Below, piece by piece: positions 57,441-64,000 of a stretch of 64,000 nucleotides of DNA. The translations under genes were made by a program, and so were the position numbers. Where the stretch lies: assembly GCF_010093085.1 (NCBI RefSeq), contig NZ_MSRC01000017.1:295627-359626 (forward strand). Reading direction: 5' to 3'. A model generated the notes under the pieces. It worked only from the letters and a program-made list of their open reading frames with translations. It made no database searches and had not been told where the DNA came from. Source of the stretch: Bacillus sp. SKDU12 (GTDB lineage: Bacteria; Bacillota; Bacilli; Bacillales; Bacillaceae). The first letter of the stretch is position 1, and every line of letters begins with the position of its first letter.

Positions 57441-57860
57441 ATGGGAGAACTGGCGAATTGCCCAAAATGCAATGCTCTATTTTTAAAAACCAATCTGCAA
57501 ACCGTCTGTCAAGCGTGTATTAAGGAAGAAGAAAAATTGTTTGAGATTGTGTATAAGTTTTTAAGGAAACAGGAAAACCGGCAATCAACTTTAAGTCAGG
57601 TAACCGAGGAAACAGGTGTAGAAGAAGAACTGATACTGAAATTTATCAGGCAAAAGCGTATTCAAATCACTCATTTTCCTAATTTGGGATACCCTTGTGA
57701 AAGATGCGGGACATCAATTCGAGAAGGCAAGTTCTGCAAGGCTTGTCAGTCTGATTTAAAGGCTCAAATGGATCATTTGAACCATGAAGATACACTGAAA
57801 ACAGAAAGGGAAAATAGTAGAAAAGACACATACTATGCCTATAATACCAAAAACAGCTGA
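57441..57860 (+). CDS. yvyF: Flagellar operon protein YvyF
   Basis: A 139-aa protein with a zinc-ribbon-like N-terminus (CPKC at about 7-10, CQAC about 24-27), a central helical part (VTEETGVEEELILKFIRQKR) and a second CERC/CKAC zinc site. Similar to bacterial TIGR03826-type flagellar operon proteins. Function is unknown; position before flgM suggests a motility role. RBS AAGGAG. Confidence 0.9.
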   Translation: MGELANCPKCNALFLKTNLQTVCQACIKEEEKLFEIVYKFLRKQENRQSTLSQVTEETGVEEELILKFIRQKRIQITHFPNLGYPCERCGTSIREGKFCKACQSDLKAQMDHLNHEDTLKTERENSRKDTYYAYNTKNS

Positions 57861-57865
57861 TTCCC

Positions 57866-57892
57866 TAAACTAACTGAAACGGCAGTCGATAA
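57866..57892 (+). promoter_or_regulatory. Sigma-D promoter of flgM
   Basis: TAAA, 15 bp, GTCGATAA: near-consensus sigma-D element, about 48 bp before flgM. It gives autoregulation of the anti-sigma factor. Confidence 0.85.
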
Positions 57893-57939
57893 AAGGGTTA
57901 GATTGTTTAAAGACTGCAACGGAAAGCGAGAGGAATCCT

Positions 57940-58206
57940 ATGAAAATCAATCAATTTGGAACACAATCCGTTAATCCTTACCAAAAAAAATATGAAAAGC
58001 AAGCGATGCACAAAACTGCTGCACAACCTCAAGATAAAATTGAAATTTCATCACAGGCTAAGGAACTGCAAAATGCATCCGATGCAGTCACTGGTTCACG
58101 ACAAGAAAAAATTGCGCAGCTTAAAGCGCAAATTGAAAATGGATCATACAAAGTAGACGCAAATCATATCGCGAAAAATATCGTTAATTTTTATAAAAAG
58201 CAATAA
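57940..58206 (+). CDS. flgM: Anti-sigma-D factor FlgM
   Basis: Binds sigma-D and delays late flagellar genes until the hook-basal body is complete. 88 aa, mostly polar, with the FlgM core [15 protein letters not shown] and the C-terminal helix [21 protein letters not shown]. It has its own sigma-D promoter in addition to read-through from comF-yvyF. RBS GAGAGGA. Confidence 0.96.
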   Translation: MKINQFGTQSVNPYQKKYEKQAMHKTAAQPQDKIEISSQAKELQNASDAVTGSRQEKIAQLKAQIENGSYKVDANHIAKNIVNFYKKQ

Positions 58207-58220
58207 AAAGGAGAAAGCCC

Positions 58221-58703
58221 ATGTCAGCAAAGCCAATTATTGAACAATTGAAGCGACTTTGCGTTCTGCATGAGCACCTGCTCACGCTGTCTGAGGAAAA
58301 GACGGAAGCGCTCAAAGCCGGCAAAACAAAAGAGCTTTCTAACATTTTGACAAAAGAGCAAAAGTATATTCAAGCAATCGGTCAGACAGAAGATGACCGG
58401 ATAAAAGCAACGTCCGCCTTTCTCGGATACAGCGAAAGCAACACCATTTCCGCATGTATCGCCAAAACCGCTGGCAGAGAAAAGGCAGAGCTGGAACAGT
58501 TATATGAAGCTCTTTCTAACGTTTTAGGACGTCTGAAAGAAGTGAATGAGATGAATAGGCAGCTGACGAGAGATGCACTGCAGTTTATCTCTATTTCGTA
58601 CGATATGCTGGTCCCTAAAGAAAATAATTTCAATTACAGCAAATCAATTAAAGCGGAGCTTCCAAAGAGCAGCCGAATGAAGCTATTTGATTCAAAAGCT
58701 TAG
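58221..58703 (+). CDS. flgN: Flagellar chaperone FlgN (YvyG)
   Basis: Export chaperone for the hook-filament junction proteins FlgK and FlgL, whose genes follow. 160 aa, all-helical and coiled-coil-like (LKRLCVLHEHLLTLSEEKTEAL; LKEVNEMNRQLTRDALQFIS). It starts 14 bp after flgM, RBS AAAAGGAG. Confidence 0.92.
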   Translation: MSAKPIIEQLKRLCVLHEHLLTLSEEKTEALKAGKTKELSNILTKEQKYIQAIGQTEDDRIKATSAFLGYSESNTISACIAKTAGREKAELEQLYEALSNVLGRLKEVNEMNRQLTRDALQFISISYDMLVPKENNFNYSKSIKAELPKSSRMKLFDSKA

Positions 58704-58721
58704 CAGAAAGGAATTCGGAAT

Positions 58722-60245
58722 ATGACATCTACCTTTATGGGGCTTGAAACTGCAAGGCGGGCGTTAAGCGCTCAGCAGGCAGCGTTAAGCACTACTGCAA
58801 ATAACGTGGCAAATGCCAATACTGATGGTTATACAAGACAGCGGGTCTCACTAGAAGCAACTGACTATTTCCCTGCTGTCTCAAAAAACATGGAAAAAAC
58901 TGCGGGACAAATGGGAACAGGGGTCCAAGGGAAGTCAGTTGAGCGAATCAGAGATATCTTTCTTGACTACCAATACCGTCTTCAAAACAACAGTGCCGGA
59001 TACTATGACACGAAAGCCAAAGCTCTGTCCCAAATGGAAGGCATTTTTAATGAAAATGATAACAGCGGCTTGAACAGTGTGCTCAATTCATTTTGGAATT
59101 CGCTGCAGGAATTATCGAATAATACAAATGAAGAAAGCGCGCGTTCTGTTGTTGCCAAAAAAGGACAAGCTGTAGCTGAAACGTTTAATTATATTTCAGA
59201 ATCACTTACAAATGTTCAATCGAACTTAAAAGAAGAGCTGAATACTACGGTGTTGGACGTCAATTCAGTGCTTTCCCAATTAAACAGTTTGAATAAGCAA
59301 ATTGCACAAGTGGAACCATCCGGGCTTCTTCCAAATGGCTTATATGACCAGCGGGATTTGCTGATCGATAAATTATCCTCAATGGTTGATATTAAAGTCA
59401 ACTACAACAAATCAGGCGGAAATGCACTTGCTTCTGCTGAAGGAACTGCATCAATCGAAATCCTTGATAAAAATAAACAGTCGCTCGGGACAGTTTTGAA
59501 CGGTGAAAATTACGAGGTTTCACAACTTGCAGTTGACTATGACAATGATTCTGGGTTAGTATCAGGTATTTCAATCGGAGATAAAGCTATACAGGTAGAG
59601 TCATTCAGCGGCAAGGGATCCTTTTTAGGACTTGTAGAGTCTTACGGATATTTAACATCAGACGGCAAAGAAAAAGGCGTATATCCAGACATGCTTTCCG
59701 ATCTTGATAATATGGCACTTGAATTTGCGAAAGCCTTCAATGAAGTGCATAGTAATGGTTTGACTAAAAGCGGCGCACAAGGCGGGAACTTTTTTGACTT
59801 TACCGGCGGTGAAACGGAGCCTGCCAAGGGAGCAGCTGGCAAGATTAAAGTAGCTGACAGCATATTAGATTCAAAAGGCGCCAATATCGCTTTCTCATTG
59901 ACTGGCGCAGCCAACGATAATGCAAATGCTACAAAATTAGCGAATGTTTTAACAGGTAAAATCACCATTACAGGGAAAGAAACCAGTGTGTTAGATTATT
60001 ATGCGGGTCTGATTGGCGAGCTGGGTATCAGTGCTCAAGAGGCGAATCGTCTGGCATCTAATACCGAAACACAGCTGAATGATGCGGACATAAACCGTCA
60101 GCAAATGAGCGCGGTCTCTTTAGATGAAGAAATGACCAATATGATTCAATTCCAACACGCATACAATGCTGCTGCAAGAATGGTGACGTTACAAGACGAA
60201 ATACTCGACAAAGTAATCAACGGCATGGGTGTCGGAGGAAGGTAG
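58722..60245 (+). CDS. flgK: Flagellar hook-filament junction protein FlgK (HAP1)
   Basis: 507 aa, exported through the flagellar apparatus without a signal peptide. The N-terminal rod-like motif ALSAQQAALSTTANNVANANTDGYTRQR and the C-terminal motif MTNMIQFQHAYNAAARMVT, which form the coiled core, are both intact. RBS AGAAAGGA. It is followed by flgL after 10 bp. Confidence 0.97.
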   Translation: MTSTFMGLETARRALSAQQAALSTTANNVANANTDGYTRQRVSLEATDYFPAVSKNMEKTAGQMGTGVQGKSVERIRDIFLDYQYRLQNNSAGYYDTKAKALSQMEGIFNENDNSGLNSVLNSFWNSLQELSNNTNEESARSVVAKKGQAVAETFNYISESLTNVQSNLKEELNTTVLDVNSVLSQLNSLNKQIAQVEPSGLLPNGLYDQRDLLIDKLSSMVDIKVNYNKSGGNALASAEGTASIEILDKNKQSLGTVLNGENYEVSQLAVDYDNDSGLVSGISIGDKAIQVESFSGKGSFLGLVESYGYLTSDGKEKGVYPDMLSDLDNMALEFAKAFNEVHSNGLTKSGAQGGNFFDFTGGETEPAKGAAGKIKVADSILDSKGANIAFSLTGAANDNANATKLANVLTGKITITGKETSVLDYYAGLIGELGISAQEANRLASNTETQLNDADINRQQMSAVSLDEEMTNMIQFQHAYNAAARMVTLQDEILDKVINGMGVGGR

Positions 60246-60255
60246 GTAGAGGCAA

Positions 60256-61152
60256 ATGAGAGTAACACAAGGAATGATCCAGCAAAACTCATTGAGATAT
60301 ATCGGTTCAAGCTACTCCAAGCTGGATAAGCTTCAATCGCAGATTTCGTCGGGAAAAAAAGTCTCAAAAGCTTCTGACGATCCTGTCGTAGCGATGAAAA
60401 GCTTAAAGTATAATACGCAATTGTCTCAAGTACAGCAATATAAAAGTAATGCTTCTCAAGCCTTTACCTGGCTCGAAAACACTGAAACAAACATTACTGA
60501 AGGAATTGACATCTTATCAAAGGTCAGAGACTTAGCTGTACAAGCTCAAAATGATACAAACGGCGAAGCAGAGCGGCAAGCGATGGGCGTTGAAGTGAAG
60601 CAGTTAAAGGATCAGCTTTTAAAAATCGCAAATACACAAGTGAACGGAAGATATATCTTTAACGGCACGAATTCAGACAAGCCTCCGGTTACAGATAATG
60701 GAAACGGTACTTATACAATTTCTGATACTGCTGATGTTGTTGTCAATATATCGAATAATATGACATTAAAAGTGAACTCAGATCCAAAATCAGCTTTTGG
60801 AGGCACTTCTGAAAGCGGACAGAATGTTTTTGAAATGCTTGACTCAATTGAGAAGGTACTAAGTTCAGGTTCAGCTGATGGCATGGACAACGTTTTAAAT
60901 GATATTGATCAATTTTCTGGCGGCATGAGCGCTGAACGCTCTGATCTTGGAGCGAGATATAATCGTCTTGAACTTGTTAATACAAGGCTTTCAGCTCAAG
61001 AAGAAACAGCGACAAAAGTGTTGTCAGACAATGAAGATGTAGAACTGGAAGAAGTAATAACTGAATTTATTGCGCAGCAAAGTGTGCACAGGGCTACTCT
61101 GGCTGTAAATGCGCAAATTGTTCAGCCTACACTAATTGACTTTTTAAAGTAA
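60256..61152 (+). CDS. flgL: Flagellar hook-filament junction protein FlgL (HAP3)
   Basis: 298 aa, flagellin-like ends: [22 protein letters not shown] at the N-terminus with [15 protein letters not shown], and [20 protein letters not shown] at the C-terminus. The variable centre is beta-rich. It links FlgK to the filament. Confidence 0.96.
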   Translation: MRVTQGMIQQNSLRYIGSSYSKLDKLQSQISSGKKVSKASDDPVVAMKSLKYNTQLSQVQQYKSNASQAFTWLENTETNITEGIDILSKVRDLAVQAQNDTNGEAERQAMGVEVKQLKDQLLKIANTQVNGRYIFNGTNSDKPPVTDNGNGTYTISDTADVVVNISNNMTLKVNSDPKSAFGGTSESGQNVFEMLDSIEKVLSSGSADGMDNVLNDIDQFSGGMSAERSDLGARYNRLELVNTRLSAQEETATKVLSDNEDVELEEVITEFIAQQSVHRATLAVNAQIVQPTLIDFLK

Positions 61153-61197
61153 GCGGCTCTCAGGAGTTCGCTTTTTTTATAGTTAGGAGGTAAAACG

Positions 61198-61773
61198 ATG
61201 CAAATTCCTAGATTGATTATGCACAGTGTTCAAGGGAAAATTGGGTTAACAACAACGCCTGCCAGCTTGAAAATGGAGCAGCCGCAAGCCGATCTTGAGA
61301 TCGAACAGCCAAGCGCGGAAATGGAAATATCGGTGAAACCAGGAAAACTCACGATTGATCAAACACAAGCATGGGAAGAATTAGACAGAAAACATATCCT
61401 CCAAAGAATTGAAGAAGCCGCCCAGCAAGGGCATGAAGATGTAATGGAGGGGATAGCTCGCATTGTACAAGAAGGAGACGAGCTAATGAGAATTGAAAAT
61501 AAGGGGAATCCTATCGCTTCACAAGCAAAGAGGAACTCTGAGATGAAACAAATTCAATTAGGTGAGCGCTATGCTATTTCTATTTCAAGAGTGAAAGTAC
61601 AATATACCCCGTCGGAACTTGATATTCAGATTACGCCGAAAAAGCCTGTGATCCAGGCTGAACCGAGAAAACCAATTGTTGAATATACGCCTGGAAACGT
61701 TCAGGTTGACATGCTTCAATACCCTGATTTAAATATAGATGTAGAGTACCCGAAAGAATCACTCGAAAAGTAA
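61198..61773 (+). CDS. yviE: Flagellar operon protein YviE (DUF6470-type)
   Basis: 191 aa, no signal peptide. Repeated short elements rich in Gln, Glu and Pro stand out (KMEQPQADLEIEQPSAEMEI; later TPSELDIQITPKKPVIQ and TPGNVQVDM). Function is unknown; the gene is always seen next to fliW in Bacillus. RBS TTAGGAGG. Confidence 0.9.
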   Translation: MQIPRLIMHSVQGKIGLTTTPASLKMEQPQADLEIEQPSAEMEISVKPGKLTIDQTQAWEELDRKHILQRIEEAAQQGHEDVMEGIARIVQEGDELMRIENKGNPIASQAKRNSEMKQIQLGERYAISISRVKVQYTPSELDIQITPKKPVIQAEPRKPIVEYTPGNVQVDMLQYPDLNIDVEYPKESLEK

Positions 61774-61793
61774 AAAGAAAAGGATCGTGAATC

Positions 61794-62225
61794 ATGATCA
61801 TTCATACAAAGTACCATGGCCAAATGAACGTAAAAGAAGAACAAATCATTCTTTTTGAAAACGGGATTCCGGGCTTTTTAGAAGAAAAACAATTCGTCAT
61901 CCTGCCGCTTTCAGAAGACTCTCCATTCGTGGCGCTGCAGTCCGTCACTACAGAAAATCTTGCGTTCATCGTTGTGAGTCCGTTCATCTTTTTTAAAAAT
62001 TATGAATTTGACCTTGATGAATCAACAGCTGGACTTTTGGATATCGATAACATTGAAGATGTAGAAGTGATGACGATTTTGACCATGGCAGAGCCATTCG
62101 AAAAATCGACCGCCAATTTATTGGCTCCCGTCATTGTGAATCGGAAGAACATGAGGGCAAAGCAAATCGTTTTACAAGACTCCTCGTATATGACAAAGCA
62201 TCCGATTGGAGGAGAATCATGCTAG
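61794..62225 (+). CDS. fliW: Flagellar assembly factor FliW
   Basis: 143 aa. It binds flagellin (Hag) and also CsrA; when Hag is exported FliW is freed, sequesters CsrA and relieves repression of hag mRNA. Motifs: [47 protein letters not shown]. It overlaps csrA by 7 bp, in keeping with a partner-switch module. Confidence 0.96.
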   Translation: MIIHTKYHGQMNVKEEQIILFENGIPGFLEEKQFVILPLSEDSPFVALQSVTTENLAFIVVSPFIFFKNYEFDLDESTAGLLDIDNIEDVEVMTILTMAEPFEKSTANLLAPVIVNRKNMRAKQIVLQDSSYMTKHPIGGESC

Positions 62226-62443
62226 TTTTATCGCGAAAAACCAACGAAGCGATTCAAATAGGTGCTGATATTGAAGTGAAAGTCATTTCGGTTGAAGGTG
62301 ATCAAGTGAAACTGGGAATTGATGCCCCAAAGCATATTGATATTCACCGGAAAGAAATATACTTGACTATTCAAGAAGAAAATAACCGCGCAGCAGCATT
62401 ATCCAGCGATATGATCGCCGCATTATCCTCACAAAAAAAGTGA
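62219..62443 (+). CDS. csrA: Carbon storage regulator CsrA
   Basis: RNA-binding translational repressor of 74 aa: [35 protein letters not shown]. In B. subtilis it represses hag translation by binding two GGA sites in its leader and is antagonised by FliW. The terminator stem overlaps its last codons. Confidence 0.97.
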   Translation: MLVLSRKTNEAIQIGADIEVKVISVEGDQVKLGIDAPKHIDIHRKEIYLTIQEENNRAAALSSDMIAALSSQKK

Positions 62444-62453
62444 GGATTTTTTT
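62424..62453 (+). terminator. Rho-independent terminator overlapping the 3' end of csrA
   Basis: ATCCTCAC, loop of seven A, GTGAGGAT, then TTTTTT. The right half of the stem includes the csrA stop codon. Confidence 0.88.
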
Positions 62454-62462
62454 ATTTTTGTA

Positions 62463-62489
62463 TTAATAAAATCAGAGATGATCCGATAT
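62463..62489 (+). promoter_or_regulatory. Sigma-D promoter of hag
   Basis: TTAA, 15 bp, TCCGATAT. The -10 part is good and the -35 part deviates at one base from TAAA. About 95 bp before hag. Confidence 0.75.
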
Positions 62490-62538
62490 TACTGATGTAG
62501 CCGGGAGGAGGCGCAGGACTCTCCGCCGGTCAAAAATG

Positions 62539-62580
62539 AGGCACAAGGACGTGCCTAAAAACACATTCAGGGAGGAACAA
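62539..62580 (+). promoter_or_regulatory. CsrA-binding leader of hag
   Basis: A hairpin AGGCAC-AAGGAC-GTGCCT (62539-62556) presents AAGGA in its loop, the known upstream CsrA site; the second site is the ribosome binding sequence CAGGGAGGA (62569-62577). Together they explain repression of hag by CsrA. Confidence 0.85.
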
Positions 62581-62584
62581 AACA

Positions 62585-63448
62585 ATGAGAATTAACCACA
62601 ATATCGCAGCACTTAACACATTAAACCGTTTAGGTTCAAACAACGGCGCTAGCCAAAAGAACATGGAGAAACTTTCTTCAGGTCTTCGTATCAACCGTGC
62701 GGGAGATGACGCAGCAGGTCTTGCGATCTCTGAAAAAATGAGAGGACAAATCAGAGGTTTAGAAATGGCTTCTAAAAACTCTCAAGACGGAATCTCTCTT
62801 ATCCAAACAGCTGAAGGTGCATTAACTGAAACTCATGCAATCCTTCAACGTATGCGTGAACTTACTGTTCAAGCAGGAAATACAGGTACACAGGAACCAG
62901 ATGACCTTAAATCTATCCAAGACGAAATCTCCGCTCTAAAAGAAGAAATCGGCGGTGGTACTGATGCAAACGGGATTGCAGACCGTACGCAATTCAACGG
63001 TAAAAACCTGTTAGATGGTTCTTTCGCTAGCGGAACAGCAGACCTTACATTCCAAATTGGTGCAAATAAAGGACAGCAATTAACAGTAAATATCGACAGC
63101 ATGAAAGCAGCAGACCTTGGGACAACTGTAGCAATCAGTGATATCGATGTAACAAAGTTTGATACTTCATCATTCGATGATCAACTTGACGGAATTGATG
63201 AAGCCATCACTCAAGTTTCTAACCAACGTTCTAAACTTGGTGCGGTACAAAACCGTCTTGAGCACACAATCAACAACTTAAGCGCTTCTGGTGAAAACTT
63301 GACAGCTGCTGAATCTCGTATCCGTGATGTTGACATGGCGAAAGAGATGAGTGAGTTCACAAAGAACAACATTCTTTCTCAAGCTTCTCAAGCGATGCTT
63401 GCTCAAGCAAACCAACAGCCACAAAACGTACTTCAATTGTTACGTTAA
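62585..63448 (+). CDS. hag: Flagellin Hag
   Basis: Filament protein of 287 aa: the conserved D0/D1 ends [36 protein letters not shown] and, at the C-terminus, AESRIRDVDMAKEMSEF and ILSQASQAMLAQANQQPQNVLQLLR. The central variable region is short, so the protein is shorter than the 304 aa I recall for strain 168. Exported by the flagellar apparatus. A terminator follows 3 bp after the stop. Confidence 0.97.
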   Translation: MRINHNIAALNTLNRLGSNNGASQKNMEKLSSGLRINRAGDDAAGLAISEKMRGQIRGLEMASKNSQDGISLIQTAEGALTETHAILQRMRELTVQAGNTGTQEPDDLKSIQDEISALKEEIGGGTDANGIADRTQFNGKNLLDGSFASGTADLTFQIGANKGQQLTVNIDSMKAADLGTTVAISDIDVTKFDTSSFDDQLDGIDEAITQVSNQRSKLGAVQNRLEHTINNLSASGENLTAAESRIRDVDMAKEMSEFTKNNILSQASQAMLAQANQQPQNVLQLLR

Positions 63449-63450
63449 TG

Positions 63451-63476
63451 AAAGGCCCCTTAATGGGGCTTTTTTA
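63451..63476 (+). terminator. Rho-independent terminator of hag
   Basis: AAGGCCCC, loop TTAAT, GGGGCTT, then TTTTA. The gap from here to the second flagellin promoter (63477-63661) contains no gene I can see. Confidence 0.88.
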
Positions 63477-63661
63477 TGTTGACTCATCATTGAATATAGT
63501 CGATCTTTGAAGAGCATATGTGAATCACTTCATGTGATGCCAATATTTTAAGTTGGAATATGGGTGCTTTTGAATTATTTAAATGAATCACGTCACAATG
63601 GAAGTTTTTTTGAAAAAACAACTTGTATATAGATAGGTAAATAATAAAAACTTAGAAATGC

Positions 63662-63688
63662 TAAACATCCTATAAAATTTTCCGATAT
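63662..63688 (+). promoter_or_regulatory. Sigma-D promoter of the second flagellin gene
   Basis: TAAA, 15 bp, TCCGATAT. Its -35 is a perfect match and better than that of hag, and the spacing is the same as in hag. The gene is therefore likely expressed with the motility regulon. Confidence 0.82.
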
Positions 63689-63732
63689 TTAAATTGTCAG
63701 GGTTGATAAGCCCTAGAACGAAGGACTTTTTT

Positions 63733-63771
63733 CAGACAAGGACGTCTGTCAGGTCCCAAATACATGGAGGT
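63733..63771 (+). promoter_or_regulatory. CsrA-type hairpin and RBS in the second flagellin leader
   Basis: CAGAC-AAGGAC-GTCTG (63733-63748) is a small hairpin with AAGGA in the loop; its loop is identical to that of hag although the stem bases differ, so pairing has been kept. The ribosome binding sequence ATGGAGGTAA follows (63764-63773), again with GGA. Control by CsrA and FliW is likely. Confidence 0.7.
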
Positions 63772-63779
63772 AATAGAAA

Positions 63780-64000
63780 ATGAGAATTAACCACAATATC
63801 GCAGCACTTAACACATTGAATCGTTTAGGTTCAAACAACGGTGCTAGCCAAAAGAACATGGAGAAACTTTCTTCAGGTCTTCGCATCAACCGTGCGGGAG
63901 ATGACGCAGCAGGTCTTGCGATCTCTGAAAAAATGAGAGGACAAATCAGAGGTTTAGAAATGGCTTCTAAAAACTCTCAAGACGGAATCTCTCTTATCCA
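63780..64000 (+). CDS. Second flagellin gene (hag paralogue), 5' part
   Basis: Partial: only the first 73 codons are inside the window. By direct comparison with hag, the 221 bases differ at four positions (TTA/TTG, AAC/AAT, GGC/GGT, CGT/CGC), all silent, so the protein ends are identical so far. This is the place of the truncated flagellin-like gene yvzB between hag and fliD in strain 168. Here the N-terminus, promoter and leader look intact. Whether the rest is full length cannot be seen. Confidence 0.9.
   Translation, partial: MRINHNIAALNTLNRLGSNNGASQKNMEKLSSGLRINRAGDDAAGLAISEKMRGQIRGLEMASKNSQDGISLI

Overview
The window is chromosomal DNA of a Bacillus subtilis-group organism. Gene order (ywtG, gerB, pmi, lytD, wall teichoic acid genes, gtaB, mnaA, lytRABC, tuaA-H, tagO, tagV, yvyE, degSU, fakB/degV, comF, flgM-flgL, fliW-csrA, hag) and many protein lengths match B. 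subtilis as I remember it. The wall teichoic acid block is the ribitol-phosphate type (tarABIJKL facing tarD-tarF), not the glycerol-phosphate type of strain 168. That points to a W23-like strain, such as B. subtilis subsp. spizizenii, or a close relative. This assignment rests on recognising sequences from memory, not on a search.

Layout. Positions 1-4456: the end of a sugar transporter (ywtG) faces the gerBA-gerBB-gerBC spore germinant receptor operon. 4718-9313: mannose-6-phosphate isomerase, a small cystatin-like orphan protein, and the sigma-D-controlled glucosaminidase lytD. 9352-26142: the teichoic acid locus. tarA-tarB-tarI-tarJ-tarK-tarL run leftward and make the linkage unit, CDP-ribitol and poly(ribitol phosphate). 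tarD-tarF, a GgaA/GgaB-like pair and the exporter genes tarG-tarH run rightward. gtaB runs leftward from a sigma-B-type promoter. 26463-33026: an A+T-rich decoration module with two TagE/TarM-like glucosyltransferases, a related protein without the catalytic domain, and a TarQ/TarS-like glycosyltransferase. 33049-39443: mnaA, the LCP ligase gene lytR (tagU), and the autolysin operon lytABC. 39668-48694: the complete teichuronic acid operon tuaA-H behind clear PhoP boxes. 48840-51741: tagO, the LCP gene tagV, and yvyE.

51956-58703: degS-degU, a DegV-family fatty acid-binding protein, comFA-comFB-comFC, yvyF, flgM and flgN. 58722-64000: flgK, flgL, yviE, fliW, csrA and hag, followed by the start of a second, nearly identical flagellin gene with its own sigma-D promoter and CsrA-type leader hairpin.

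Together the genes cover assembly of the anionic cell wall. TagO, MnaA, TarA, TarB and TarF build the linkage unit. TarIJKL makes the main polymer, and the GT4/GT2 enzymes, with UDP-glucose from GtaB, decorate it. TarGH exports it and LytR/TagV attach it. Tua replaces it under phosphate starvation, and LytB/C/D remodel the wall. Competence and motility regulators follow. The least ordinary parts are the hybrid teichoic acid locus, the glycosyltransferase cluster with a GtfB-like non-catalytic member, the cystatin-like protein, the probable CTG start of comFC and the duplicated flagellin.
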